From positions 124,001 through 188,000 of the forward strand of contig NZ_WBMT01000010.1 of assembly GCF_008923185.1 (NCBI RefSeq): 64,000 nt of DNA, read 5' to 3'. A program made the position numbers and the translations under genes. How positions within the stretch are numbered: position 1 is the first letter of the stretch; each line of letters begins with the position of its first letter. The notes beneath the pieces are model-generated. The model ran no database searches and was not told the origin of the DNA. It saw only the letters and a list, made by a program, of their open reading frames with translations. Shown piece after piece: positions 32,974 to 41,517 of this stretch. Source of the DNA: Actinomadura rudentiformis. Lineage in GTDB: Bacteria; Actinomycetota; Actinomycetes; Streptosporangiales; Streptosporangiaceae.

Positions 32974-33162
32974 TCACTCGACGAGCCGCAGCCGGGGACC
33001 ATCCGGGGACCGCCGCACGCTGAGGTGAAGGCTCAGCGCCTCCCCCGCCGCCCTGATCGACTTGGCATCCGGGCGCAGATACCGCTGCGTCGTCGCAACC
33101 GACCCATGTCCAGCGATCTTCCGCAAGACATGAACCCGGAACCCCGTCATCAGCCATCCAGG
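32974..33162 (-). pseudogene. C-terminal stub of a tyrosine integrase
   Basis: An open frame of 62 codons bounded by an upstream stop at 33163-33165. It reads WLMTGFRVHVLRKIAGHG, then SVATTQRYLRPDAKS. LRKIAGHGSVATTQRY carries the conserved Gly-His and the nucleophilic Tyr of tyrosine recombinases. The Arg of box I and all upstream domains are gone. Integrases of actinobacterial integrative elements commonly end next to the tRNA they target, and this one ends 80 nt from tRNA-Pro. It marks an old integration and loss of the rest of int. Confidence 0.75.
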
Positions 33163-33499
33163 TCAACCCGGCCGACTCTGGTTGACCATCTGGTCGTCTG
33201 GCTCTGCTCCCGGCCGACCAGGCTGCCGACCAGGCCACCGGCCAAGCTCCCAGCCAGCCACGCTCGCTGTTCTCGGAACGGTGATCTTGCTGTCGTGCTA
33301 GCGGACACCCAGAACTGCAGCTGGGCGAACTGGTGGATGCTGGCTGACGAACCGGGACAGTGCTAGGGATTCCAAGGTCGGCCCTCGCGGTTGCCGGTCC
33401 CCACGGGCGATCTCTTTTGCAGGTCTTGCAAGCAGGCCACAAGAACGAGTTGGTAGCCGCAATGCGATCTCTATCGTCGGCCGACCGGCCGACCGGCCG
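33163..33499. other. Gene-free stretch with short repeats
   Basis: No gene is supported. Short GGCCGACCAGG/GGCCGACCGG units recur (33225-33250 and 33478-33502), giving a low-complexity patch. It lies between the integrase stub and a broken HIT gene, inside the decayed island. Confidence 0.6.
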
Positions 33500-33887
33500 A
33501 TCGGCGCCATCGAGCACGGCTCATACACCTTCTGCAAGATCATCAGCGGGGCGGCGTCCGCGAACATCGTGCGGGAATGGCCGGACACGGTGGCGTTCTT
33601 GCCACTCAACCCCGTCACCGAGAGGCACGTCCTGGTGGTCCCCCGCGTCCACGTCGACGACGTCACCAAGGACCCCGCGGTCTCCGCGACGACGATGACG
33701 GCCGCGGCCGAGCTGGCCCGCGGGATGTTCCCGTGCAACGTGATCACCTCGACGGGCAGCGAGGCCACTCAGACCCGTCGTCCACCTGCACATCCACATC
33801 GTCCCCCGGCGTGCCGGCGATGGCTTAGCCTTTCCGTGGACTCAGCAGGCCAGGTGGACTCACAGGCCCGCTGAGGGCGGTAGGTGA
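33500..33887 (+). pseudogene. Broken HIT-family hydrolase gene
   Basis: Translation gives GSYTFCKIISGAASANIVREW, then FLPLNPVTERHVLVVPR, matching the N-terminal two thirds of a HIT nucleotide hydrolase. At about 33775 one extra C (cagacccgtc) shifts the frame; correcting it yields TQTVVHLHIHIVPRRAGDG, with the HxHxH catalytic triad, and a stop at 33885-33887. No good start codon is found upstream, so both the 5' end and the frame are damaged. An intact copy would hydrolyse nucleoside phosphoramidates. Confidence 0.75.
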
Positions 33888-33935
33888 TGGCATCTCTGCG
33901 CACATGAGCACAGTCAGCGTCATTGATGAAGGGCT

Positions 33936-34154
33936 GTGGTGGAGATCGTCTTCGGCAATCAAGAGAGCAAGTTCGGCAAGACCACCTCGACGATCAGCCT
34001 GGTGGCCTCGTTCGGGCTGCGTGGAGCCGGTCCGCTCATCGTCGATGTGGATGCCGCGTTCCATGCCGAGGTTCCGCAGCAGGTCGACCTGCCGCCAAGC
34101 CTCCACCGGCGTCTGGCCATGCTGGATATCGACAGCGAGGGCTGCGACAGCTGA
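33936..34154 (+). pseudogene. ParA-like ATPase remnant
   Basis: The 72-codon frame opens with VEIVFGNQESKFGKTTSTIS, then VASFGLRGAGPLIVDVD. This is the ParA/Soj beginning (NQKGGVGKTTST and VLLVDLD in the family), but the deviant Walker A Gly-Gly is changed to Ser-Lys. After residue 40 the similarity stops. A partitioning ATPase remnant fits a former plasmid or integrative element. No ParB is visible. Confidence 0.5.
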
Positions 34155-34600
34155 GCTCGCTGGTGCGGCCCTGGTAGGTCTTGCGTGCGCGGCGTGCGAG
34201 CGGTGCGCTGTGGACATGCTGGTTTGGACCACGGCCGCCGTCGTAATGACCCTCACAGCCGTTCAGGGCAGACGTGCTCGGGCTGTGTCTCCACTTCAGG
34301 CCATCGTCGCACCCCCGGCCCGGATTCCGACTACTGGCGCTGGCCGGCCGTCCACGCGGAACGGGCCCCTCCACCAGCGGCCACAGACGATCGGCTTGCG
34401 GGGGCACAGTCACGCGCCACCGCTACCCGACCACACAGATCGGCCCGATTGACGAGCCGCTCGCCACACCCCAACCTTCGAACACGCGTTCGCATCACTG
34501 GTGAGCGAACGCAGACGTCGTGACGCATTGCAGGCGCCTTCCCGGCACATGAGCAGCAGATGGGGACACGGGCCAAGCGCCGAAGAACGCGACCAACCGT
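34155..34600. other. Gene-free stretch
   Basis: No ORF here has recognisable motifs or a good ribosome site. It separates the ParA and dnaE2 remnants and probably holds decayed coding DNA beyond recognition. Confidence 0.5.
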
Positions 34601-34604
34601 TCAC

Positions 34605-35260
34605 CGCGACGATCTGCTGCGGTGGAGGGACCTGGAAGCGTCACTGTCGTGGAGCAGCCGCAGCGACCGGCGCACCGTCCCGCCTCCCGGTGCCGACCAG
34701 GCAACGCAGGAGCAGGCTCCAGACCACCAGCCCCCCGGCCCTGGCGTGCCGTCTGCCGCCGCTGTTCCCTACGCCGAGTTGCACGCGCACTCGTACTTCT
34801 CGTTCATCTTCGAGTCCGGCGGAGCTGGTCCAGGAGGCGGTGCGGCTGGGCCTGACCGCGGTGGCGTTGACTGATCACGATGGGATGTATGGGCGGTGCG
34901 GTTTGCCGAGGCCGCTCGGGACACGCCGGTGGCGACGGTGTTCGGCGCTGAGCTGTCGGTCGGCGCCACCGCGCCGCGCGCCGGGTCGCCTGATCCTGAC
35001 GGCGAGCATCTGCTGGCGCGCGGCGCTGCGGGATATGGCCGCCTGGCGGCAGCGCTCGGCGACGCCCACCTGGCCGGCGGCGCCAAAGGGCGCCCGCACT
35101 ATTACCTGGACGATCTTGCGCCCAGGGCAATGGTGCGTTGGTGATGCTCACTGGCTGCCGCAAGGGCGCGGTCCGGCGTGCCCTGGCCACCGGCGGCACG
35201 CCGGCCGCCGAACGGGCGCTGCGTAGCCTGCAGGAGCGGTTCGGTCCCGCCAAGGTGTAA
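34605..35260 (+). pseudogene. dnaE2: N-terminal remnant of error-prone DNA polymerase dnaE2
   Basis: Three frames must be joined: LRWRDLEASLSW and VPYAELHAHSYFSF; then, after a shift near 34806, SPAELVQEAVRLGLTAVALT and DHDGMYG; then, after a shift near 34893, VRFAEAARDTPVATVFGAEL and GDAHLAGGAKGRPHYYLDDL; then, after a third near 35140, LTGCRKGAVRRALATGG and a stop at 35258-35260. These are the PHP-domain blocks of DnaE2 (AELHAHSxFSF, ALTDHDG, FGAEL, LTGCRKG). About 230 of roughly 1,100 residues remain. DnaE2 works with ImuA' and ImuB in damage-induced mutagenesis; neither is nearby. Confidence 0.8.
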
Positions 35261-35316
35261 ACCACCACCAACAGCCGTCAATCAGGAGAAAACTCCCACT
35301 CAGTGCGACGAGGGGT

Positions 35317-36129
35317 TCAGCGACGGGCGATCGGCTCTTGCAGTTCGGTCACCGCGTGGTCGCCGCAGTGGGGGCAGGACAGTGTGACCTCACGAGCAGG
35401 GCCCATCGAGGTGTAGCCGTTGGCGTCGATCCAGCGGGCAAGCGCCTGGACGCTGGGAATGACCTGCTCGGCCGGCCCCTTGTGCACCAGCGTTGCGGCC
35501 TGCACCTCCGGCAGGTCCACCACCGCGAAGTCGTGCGAGGGGTCGGGGTCGGTGTCGACGGGGATGGAGGCATGCACCGTCACCGACCCCTGCGGGTTCT
35601 CGTAGTACGCCACGGCCGCGCCGCTCGGCCGCAGCTCGGCGGCCTGCATCCGGCCCCACAGGTCTTCGTAGAGCGAGGTGATCACCGGGACCACCAGATC
35701 CGGTTCGAAACTGTCCACAACGGCCGTCAGCTCTGCCACACGCATCGCCGGAACCTGTTTGATCACCACGTCCTCGGGCGGCATCTGCCCCTCACTCTCG
35801 ATCGATCGGAGCCTGGCCTCGACCTGCGCCAGCCGCTGGGCGTCGGCTGCCATGGCCGACTCCAGCTCCGCCCGGCGCAGCCGCAGCATTCCGCGCAGCT
35901 CAACCGCGTCCAGGTCCTCGTCGAGCAGAGCGCGTACCTGCTGCAGGGTGAAGCCGAGACCTTTGAGGGCGATGACGCGGTTGAGCCGGGCCAGTTGGTC
36001 GGCTTCGTAGAAGCGGTAGCCGGTGTGCTGGTCGACGTGGGCAGGGCGCAACAGCCCCACGGTGTCGTAGTGGCGCAGCATGCGCACCGACACGCCACCG
36101 TATTTGGCGAAAGCTCCGATGTTGAACAT
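35317..36129 (-). CDS. MerR-family regulator with effector-binding domain
   Basis: A 270-aa regulator: a winged-helix domain FNIGAFAKYGGVSVRMLRHY then DTVGLLRP and GYRFYEADQLARLN (1-70), a dimer coiled coil (about 75-120), and a GyrI-like/AraC effector domain ending in VTLSCPHCGDHAVTELQEP, with a CxxC that might bind metal or thiol. It resembles BmrR/TipA-type multidrug sensors. The ATG at 36129 was chosen because the domain starts there; longer upstream starts read through the promoter. No target gene lies immediately downstream; autoregulation through the elongated-spacer promoter at 36151-36170 is likely. Intact within the decayed island. Confidence 0.88.
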   Translation of the reverse strand: MFNIGAFAKYGGVSVRMLRHYDTVGLLRPAHVDQHTGYRFYEADQLARLNRVIALKGLGFTLQQVRALLDEDLDAVELRGMLRLRRAELESAMAADAQRLAQVEARLRSIESEGQMPPEDVVIKQVPAMRVAELTAVVDSFEPDLVVPVITSLYEDLWGRMQAAELRPSGAAVAYYENPQGSVTVHASIPVDTDPDPSHDFAVVDLPEVQAATLVHKGPAEQVIPSVQALARWIDANGYTSMGPAREVTLSCPHCGDHAVTELQEPIARR

Positions 36130-36150
36130 GATGCTGTCCACCTCACCGGC

Positions 36151-36170
36151 TGACACGGTGTGAGAGTCAA
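36151..36170 (-). promoter_or_regulatory. MerR-type promoter/operator
   Basis: On the minus strand TTGACT (36165-36170) starts an imperfect inverted repeat tgact...gtca that spans 36151-36170, 22 nt before the MerR ATG. MerR regulators bind such repeats between over-spaced -35 and -10 elements. The -10 is not obvious. Confidence 0.4.
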
Positions 36171-36398
36171 GCCCTCTTCCTGCACGCGGCCATCCCTTCA
36201 AACCGACAACCGGGCCTGGCCCACCAACATCAGGAGGGCCCGACCATGGCCTTGCGGTGGATCGGGCATCAGCGATGGCGGCACGGTAGGCGGCCACCAG
36301 GTCCGGTCGTCACCGTCCAGGTCCAGGCGCAGGCGGTGCAGGTCAGGTAGTTGTTCCACCACAGCCGGGCGATCGCGGCGTTGCGGTCCGAGGTTGGT

Positions 36399-37406
36399 TC
36401 AGCGGGGCACATAGGCCCGGGGTGGTATGCCTTTCCAGCGTTTGAACGCGTTGGTGAAGGCCGGCGTGGCGGCATAGCCGAGGCGGCGGCCGATCTCTTC
36501 GACACTCAACGCTTTGGTGGCCAGCAGTTCCTCGGCCAGGTGTTCGCGGACTTCATCGGCCAGCGCGCGGTAGGACGTGCCTTCGGCGGTCAGGCGCCGG
36601 CGCAAGGAGCGGGAGCTCATGTGCAGCTCGGCGGCCACTGTCTCAATGTCGGGCATGGCCCCGGGCCGGGCCGCCAGGCGATCGCGCACTTTGCCGGCGA
36701 TGCCGGCCCGGGCCCGCCGGTCTGCCAGTAGCCGCAGGCACTGGGCTTCGGTGACCGCTGCGGTGTGGGCATCGGCCTGCGGCAAGGCACGGTCGAGCAG
36801 CTCGGCGGGGACCATGGCGGCGTTGGCGGCGGCGCCGAAGGTCGGCCGCACGCCGAACGCCTTCTCATACGGTGCGGTCGCAGCGGGCGCCGGGTGGCGG
36901 AAGTGCACGCCGATGACGGCGCTCGGGTCCGACAAGAGCTGGCGGGCCAGGTGGACGGTCGAGGCCAGTTCGCGTTCCGCCAGGAAGCAGCGGACATCGG
37001 AGGGCAGGTGTGAGTCGTCGAGCACCAGTTGTATCCCGTTGCCCTGCTCGATGGCGGACAACCGGGTGAAGGCGAAGGTCAGGTTCACATACCGCAGGCC
37101 GACGGCGACCGCGGTGCGCAGGGTAGGGCTGCTGGACAGGGCGAAGCCCCAGATGCCGTGGGTGGTCAGGTGATACCGCATCCCGGCCTCGATGCCCAAC
37201 GGCACGTCCTCGCCGAGGGCGGTGAGCAGGTTGCGGATGATCTGTAGCTCCTGGTGGGCGGTCACGGTGGTCTGGGGGTCACCGAGTGCGTCCGGGGCCA
37301 GGCGGGTCCCACGCAAGCTGACTTCCTGCGGCACTCCGTGTTCCATGCCCAGTCCGGTCAGCACCAGGGCGCTGGCCGGGGGGCGAGGCAGATCCCAATC
37401 GGTCAT
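36399..37406 (-). CDS. AraC-family regulator (arabinose-binding-domain type)
   Basis: A 335-aa regulator with an N-terminal OruR/VirS-like ligand domain (GLRYVNLTFAFTRLSAIE region, about 20-200) and a C-terminal double helix-turn-helix: MPDIETVAAELHMSSRSLRR, LTAEGTSYRALADEVREH, then EIGRRLGYAATPAFTNAFKRW. It is divergent from the four-gene oxidative operon at 37591-42702, with 184 bp between, the standard layout for an activator and its target. The mycobacterial VirS/mymA pair (regulator divergent from monooxygenase, lipase and SDR genes) is a useful analogy. The ATG at 37406 follows gggaggcttcg. Confidence 0.9.
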   Translation of the reverse strand: MTDWDLPRPPASALVLTGLGMEHGVPQEVSLRGTRLAPDALGDPQTTVTAHQELQIIRNLLTALGEDVPLGIEAGMRYHLTTHGIWGFALSSSPTLRTAVAVGLRYVNLTFAFTRLSAIEQGNGIQLVLDDSHLPSDVRCFLAERELASTVHLARQLLSDPSAVIGVHFRHPAPAATAPYEKAFGVRPTFGAAANAAMVPAELLDRALPQADAHTAAVTEAQCLRLLADRRARAGIAGKVRDRLAARPGAMPDIETVAAELHMSSRSLRRRLTAEGTSYRALADEVREHLAEELLATKALSVEEIGRRLGYAATPAFTNAFKRWKGIPPRAYVPR

Positions 37407-37590
37407 CGAAGCCTCCCGTGAGCCTGTCCGGAAATAGTAAATCCTTGGCCACGGAGCGGCTCCCGGGGACTGCCAACGGCCTTTAGCGTCGAGGTAATGC
37501 CACCCCGCTCCCCAGCCAGGTGCGGCTGTGGCCTCCGATGACTGGTCCTGGCAGTAGCCGACGGCCTCGTGGATCCAAAGGAATACAGCA

Positions 37591-39624
37591 ATGAAGGAAC
37601 ACCGGATCTCCGGCAGCGGCGGGGTCATGCTCTACGCCCGCGAATGGGGCGAGCCGGATGCACCCACCGTGGTGCTGGTCCACGGCTACCCCGACACCTG
37701 CGAGGTCTGGAACCCGCTGCTGCCGTACCTGACCGACCGCTACCACGTGGTGGCCTACGACGTGCGGGGCGCCGGCCGCTCGGAGCCGGGGTGGTCCTAC
37801 GGCGGCTACGAACTCGACCGGCTGGTCGGCGACCTCAAGGCCTTGCTGGACATCACCGCTCCCGGCAAGAAGGTGCATCTGGTCGGCCACGACTGGGGAG
37901 CCATCCAGGGCTGGGAGGCCGTCACCGGCACCCGCATCGCCCGCCGATTCGCTTCCTACACCGCCTTCGGCGCTCCCTGCCTGGATCATGCCTCCCGGTG
38001 GATCCGCAACAGCCTGAGCCGCCCCGGCCCGCGCCGGCTGGCCACCCTGGCCGACCAGGCGACCCGCTCCTGGTACATCTACACCTTCCACCTGCCCGGC
38101 ATCGCCCCGCCGCTGGCGTGGCTGTCCGGGGCCGGACGGGCCTGGTTCGACCTGATGCGCCGCCGCGAGGGGATCCGCCCCAGCTCCGAGTACGCCGGCC
38201 CGAATGCTGAAGACGCCAAGCGCGGCATGTGGATGTACCGGGCCAACTTCACCCACAAGCTGCTGCATCCCGGCGAGGGGCGCACCGAGGTCCCGGTGCA
38301 GATGGTCATCGGCGGCCATGACATGTGCGTGGCCCCGGGGCTGTACGAGGAGACCGCCTCCCGGGTGCCCAACCTGTGGCGGCGGGACCTGCCCGAGGCC
38401 GGGCACTGGATCCAGCTGACCCACCCCGAGCGGCTGGCCGCCTGGATCACCGAGCTGGTCGAGGTCACCGAGGACCGCGCCCAGCGCGAGCAGGCCCGGG
38501 CACCGGCGAAGAAGCCGCGGCGCGGCACGTTCCACCCGCTGCGCGTCGCGGAGATCGAGCGGCTGACCGCCGACAGTGTGGCGGTCACCTTCGCCGTGCC
38601 CGAGGAGCTGCGTGAGGCCTACCGGTTCACCCAGGGCCAGCACGTCACCGTCCAGGCCGACCTGGGAGGCGAGGGCGTGCGCCGCAACTACTCGATCTGC
38701 GCACCGATGAGCTCCGGTCGCCTGCGCATCGGTATCAAGCTCCTGCCGGGCGGAACGTTCTCCACCTACGCGATGGAGCAACTGCAGGTCGGGGACGTAC
38801 TGGAGATCATGACGCCCACCGGGCGGTTCTTCACCGAGCTGGATCCGGCCAACGCCAAACACTACGTGGGCATCGCCGGCGGCTCGGGCATCACCCCGAT
38901 CCTGTCCATCCTGGCCACGGTGCTCGAGGAGGAGGAAAAGAGCCGGTGCACGCTGCTGTACGGCAACCGGACCTGGGATTCGATCATGTTCCGGGACGAG
39001 CTGGCCGCGCTCCAGCGCCGCCACCCTGACCGGCTGCGTATCCGGCACTTCCTCAGCGACGAGCCGGCCGACAGCCCGATCCTCGCCGATGGTGAAGCGG
39101 TCGACGGTGACGTGGGCGCCGGGCAGCTGACCCCCGAGTGCCTGACCGGCCTGTTCGAGGAGTTCGTGCCGCCGAAGGACGCGGACGAGTGGTTCCTGTG
39201 CGGGCCGCAGCCGATGGCCCTGGCCGCCCGCGACACCCTGCTGGCCCACGGGGCCGATTCCAAGCACGTGCACCTGGAGCTGTTCGTCGCCGGGTCCACC
39301 CGCCAGCCCGGGGTGGAAGAACCCGCCGCTCCCGCAGGGGTGACGCCCAGCGAGGTCACCGTGATCATCGACGAGGAGGAGACCTCGTTCCCGCTGGTGC
39401 CCGGCACCGAGACGATCCTGGACGCGGCGATGCGCATCCGCGGCGACATGCCCTATTCCTGCCTGGCCGCAGCATGCGCCACCTGCCGAGCCAAGGTCTG
39501 CACCGGCAGCGTCGAGATGGCGGCCAACTACGCCCTGGACGACGACGAGATCGCCGAAGGCTACGTGCTGACCTGCCAAGCGCGGCCGACCAGTCCCACC
39601 GTCGTCGTGAACTACGACCTGTGA
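37591..39624 (+). CDS. Epoxide-hydrolase-like / ferredoxin-NAD(P) reductase fusion
   Basis: A 677-aa two-part enzyme. Residues 1-295 are an alpha/beta hydrolase with HGYPDT (oxyanion loop), GHDWGA (Asp101 as nucleophile, the epoxide-hydrolase form) and a His in AGHWIQLTHPE. After an Ala/Lys-rich linker, residues 320-677 form a PaaE/KshB-type electron-transfer protein: RNYSIC for FAD, GGSGITPIL for NAD(P)H, and a plant-type [2Fe-2S] domain with C624, C629, C632 and C662. Reductases of this kind feed electrons to oxygenases. The ATG follows aaagga and is the first gene of the operon. A hydrolase fused to an oxygenase reductase is unusual; both halves look complete. Confidence 0.9.
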   Translation: MKEHRISGSGGVMLYAREWGEPDAPTVVLVHGYPDTCEVWNPLLPYLTDRYHVVAYDVRGAGRSEPGWSYGGYELDRLVGDLKALLDITAPGKKVHLVGHDWGAIQGWEAVTGTRIARRFASYTAFGAPCLDHASRWIRNSLSRPGPRRLATLADQATRSWYIYTFHLPGIAPPLAWLSGAGRAWFDLMRRREGIRPSSEYAGPNAEDAKRGMWMYRANFTHKLLHPGEGRTEVPVQMVIGGHDMCVAPGLYEETASRVPNLWRRDLPEAGHWIQLTHPERLAAWITELVEVTEDRAQREQARAPAKKPRRGTFHPLRVAEIERLTADSVAVTFAVPEELREAYRFTQGQHVTVQADLGGEGVRRNYSICAPMSSGRLRIGIKLLPGGTFSTYAMEQLQVGDVLEIMTPTGRFFTELDPANAKHYVGIAGGSGITPILSILATVLEEEEKSRCTLLYGNRTWDSIMFRDELAALQRRHPDRLRIRHFLSDEPADSPILADGEAVDGDVGAGQLTPECLTGLFEEFVPPKDADEWFLCGPQPMALAARDTLLAHGADSKHVHLELFVAGSTRQPGVEEPAAPAGVTPSEVTVIIDEEETSFPLVPGTETILDAAMRIRGDMPYSCLAAACATCRAKVCTGSVEMAANYALDDDEIAEGYVLTCQARPTSPTVVVNYDL

Positions 39625-39664
39625 CATTCCCGCATCGAACGCTGACCCCCCGGGAGACACCCCC

Positions 39665-40618
39665 ATGAACCCGTCCACCCCGGTCCCCACCTCGCCGGCT
39701 GAGGACCACGCCGTGGTCCCCACCGTGCGCCGGGTGAGCTTCGACTGGTCGAACACCCCGCTGCACTGGGTCAAGGCCGACGATCCGTTTCCCGGCCACC
39801 TGATCAACGTGTTCCACATGCTGCTGCCCCCGCTGGAGCGCTGGTTCATCCACGACTACCGGCAGATCCTGCCCCGGATCACCGACGAGCTGCTACGCGA
39901 ACAGGTCCGGGCCTTCATGGGCCAAGAAGGCGTGCATGCCGTGGCCCACACCACCGCCTTGGACCACCTCCGGGCCCAGGAGGTGGACTGCACCGCCTAC
40001 CTGCAGCGCGTCGAGCACGTCTTCAGCCAGATCCTCAGCGACGACACCGCTCCGCGGGCCTTGCGCAACCGGTGGCTGGAGGCCCGGATCGCCGCCATCG
40101 CAGGTCTCGAGCACTTCACCGCCGTGCTGGGCCAGTGGCTCCTGGACGCCAAGGAGTTGGATGCGGTCGGGGCCGATCCGGTCATGCTGGACCTGCTGCG
40201 CTGGCACGGCGCCGAAGAAGTCGAACACCGGGCGGTGGCCTTCGACACGTACCAGCACATCTCCGGCAACTACCCGCTTCGTCAGACCGTCATGATGACG
40301 CTGGTCTTCCCGAGTCTCATAAAGCTGCTGATCGACGGCGCGGCGTTCTTGATGCTGGCCGATCCCACCGTGGACGAGCCGACCAAGCGCCGCTACCGCG
40401 GCAGGCTGCGCGACGTGCAGGTGCTGCGCGAGTGGCGCCGGGCCGCCACGCAAGGACTGCTGCCGCGTCCGAAGTTGCTCTTCGGAGCTATCCCGGAGTT
40501 CCTCAACCCCAAGTACCACCCGATCGAGCACGGCTCAACCGCCCAGGCCCAGGCGTATCTGGCGCGCTCACCGGCGGCCCAGGCCGTCCACGGCCCACCG
40601 GCCGAGCCCACCCCCTGA
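39665..40618 (+). CDS. PF10118-type metal-dependent protein, probable di-iron enzyme
   Basis: A 317-aa helical protein of the family named predicted metal-dependent hydrolase. It shows Glu/His pairs typical of ferritin-like di-iron sites: E58, E88xxH91 in FMGQEGVHAVAH, E149-H150 in GLEHFT, and E184xxE187-H188 in HGAEEVEHRAV. In this context, directly after a PaaE-like reductase domain, an oxygenase or desaturase role is more likely than hydrolysis, but this is inference. It lies 40 nt after the fusion gene with GGGAG before its ATG. Confidence 0.75.
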   Translation: MNPSTPVPTSPAEDHAVVPTVRRVSFDWSNTPLHWVKADDPFPGHLINVFHMLLPPLERWFIHDYRQILPRITDELLREQVRAFMGQEGVHAVAHTTALDHLRAQEVDCTAYLQRVEHVFSQILSDDTAPRALRNRWLEARIAAIAGLEHFTAVLGQWLLDAKELDAVGADPVMLDLLRWHGAEEVEHRAVAFDTYQHISGNYPLRQTVMMTLVFPSLIKLLIDGAAFLMLADPTVDEPTKRRYRGRLRDVQVLREWRRAATQGLLPRPKLLFGAIPEFLNPKYHPIEHGSTAQAQAYLARSPAAQAVHGPPAEPTP

Positions 40619-40673
40619 CCGGCCTGCGCCGTCGCCGCGTCCTCACCACGCCTGCACATCCCAGGAGAAAGCC

Positions 40674-41465
40674 ATGAGCCGTAAGGCCGTCTTCATCACC
40701 GGGGCCGCCCGCGGCATCGGCCGCGCCACCGCCGAGCACTTCGCCTGCGCCGGCTATTTCGTCGGCCTGTACGACATCGACGCCCACGGCGCCGCCCGCA
40801 CCGCCAAGGAAATCGCCGCCACCACCGGCGAGGACACCACCACCTCCAGCGCACTGGACGTGGCCGACCCCGCCGCCTGGCAGGCCTGCCTGGAGCAGTT
40901 CCGGGCAGCATCCGGCGGGCGGCTGGACGTGCTGGTCAACAACGCCGGCATCCTCACCACCGGCGACTTCGCCGAGGTGCCCCTGGCCCGGCATGCCGCC
41001 ATCGTGGAGGTCAACTTCAAAGGCATGCTCAACGGCTGCCACACCGCCTTTCCGTACTTGAAGCGCACCCCGGGTTCGGTCGTGGTCAACCTGTGCTCGG
41101 CCAGCGCCATGTACGGCGTACCGGGCCTGGCCACCTATTCGGCGACCAAGGCCGCAGTCCGCTCCCTGACCGAGGCCCTGGACCTGGAATGGTCACGTCA
41201 GGGCATCCGGGTGTGCGATGTGCTGCCGACCTTCGTGACCACCGACATGGGTGCGGCGTCCATGCCCGGCACCCGCATCAAACGGCTCTCGGGCAGCCTG
41301 ACGGCCGAGCAGGTGGCCAAGGCCGTGCTCACCGCGGCCGAGCATCGGCCCCGGCTGCCTCACCCCCACCGCACCGTCGGCCGCCGAACCCAGGCCACCG
41401 CCGTGCTCAACCGGCTGCTCCCCTCCTGGGTGACCCGCGAGATGTTCAACAGACTCTCCTGCTGA
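40674..41465 (+). CDS. SDR family oxidoreductase
   Basis: A 263-aa classical SDR: TGAARGIG at 10-17, NNAGIL near 90, Ser in NLCSASAMYG and catalytic YSATK near 159. PTFVTTDM after it is typical of enzymes acting on lipid or alcohol substrates, such as SadH-like proteins. Third gene of the AraC-flanked operon; it would oxidise or reduce the hydroxyl or carbonyl made by the preceding enzymes. Start ATG with caggaga 6 nt upstream. Confidence 0.9.
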   Translation: MSRKAVFITGAARGIGRATAEHFACAGYFVGLYDIDAHGAARTAKEIAATTGEDTTTSSALDVADPAAWQACLEQFRAASGGRLDVLVNNAGILTTGDFAEVPLARHAAIVEVNFKGMLNGCHTAFPYLKRTPGSVVVNLCSASAMYGVPGLATYSATKAAVRSLTEALDLEWSRQGIRVCDVLPTFVTTDMGAASMPGTRIKRLSGSLTAEQVAKAVLTAAEHRPRLPHPHRTVGRRTQATAVLNRLLPSWVTREMFNRLSC

Positions 41466-41517
41466 GCCGCATCCGCACCCCGGAATACCGAGCAATATCC
41501 CGATCAGGAGACCCCCG

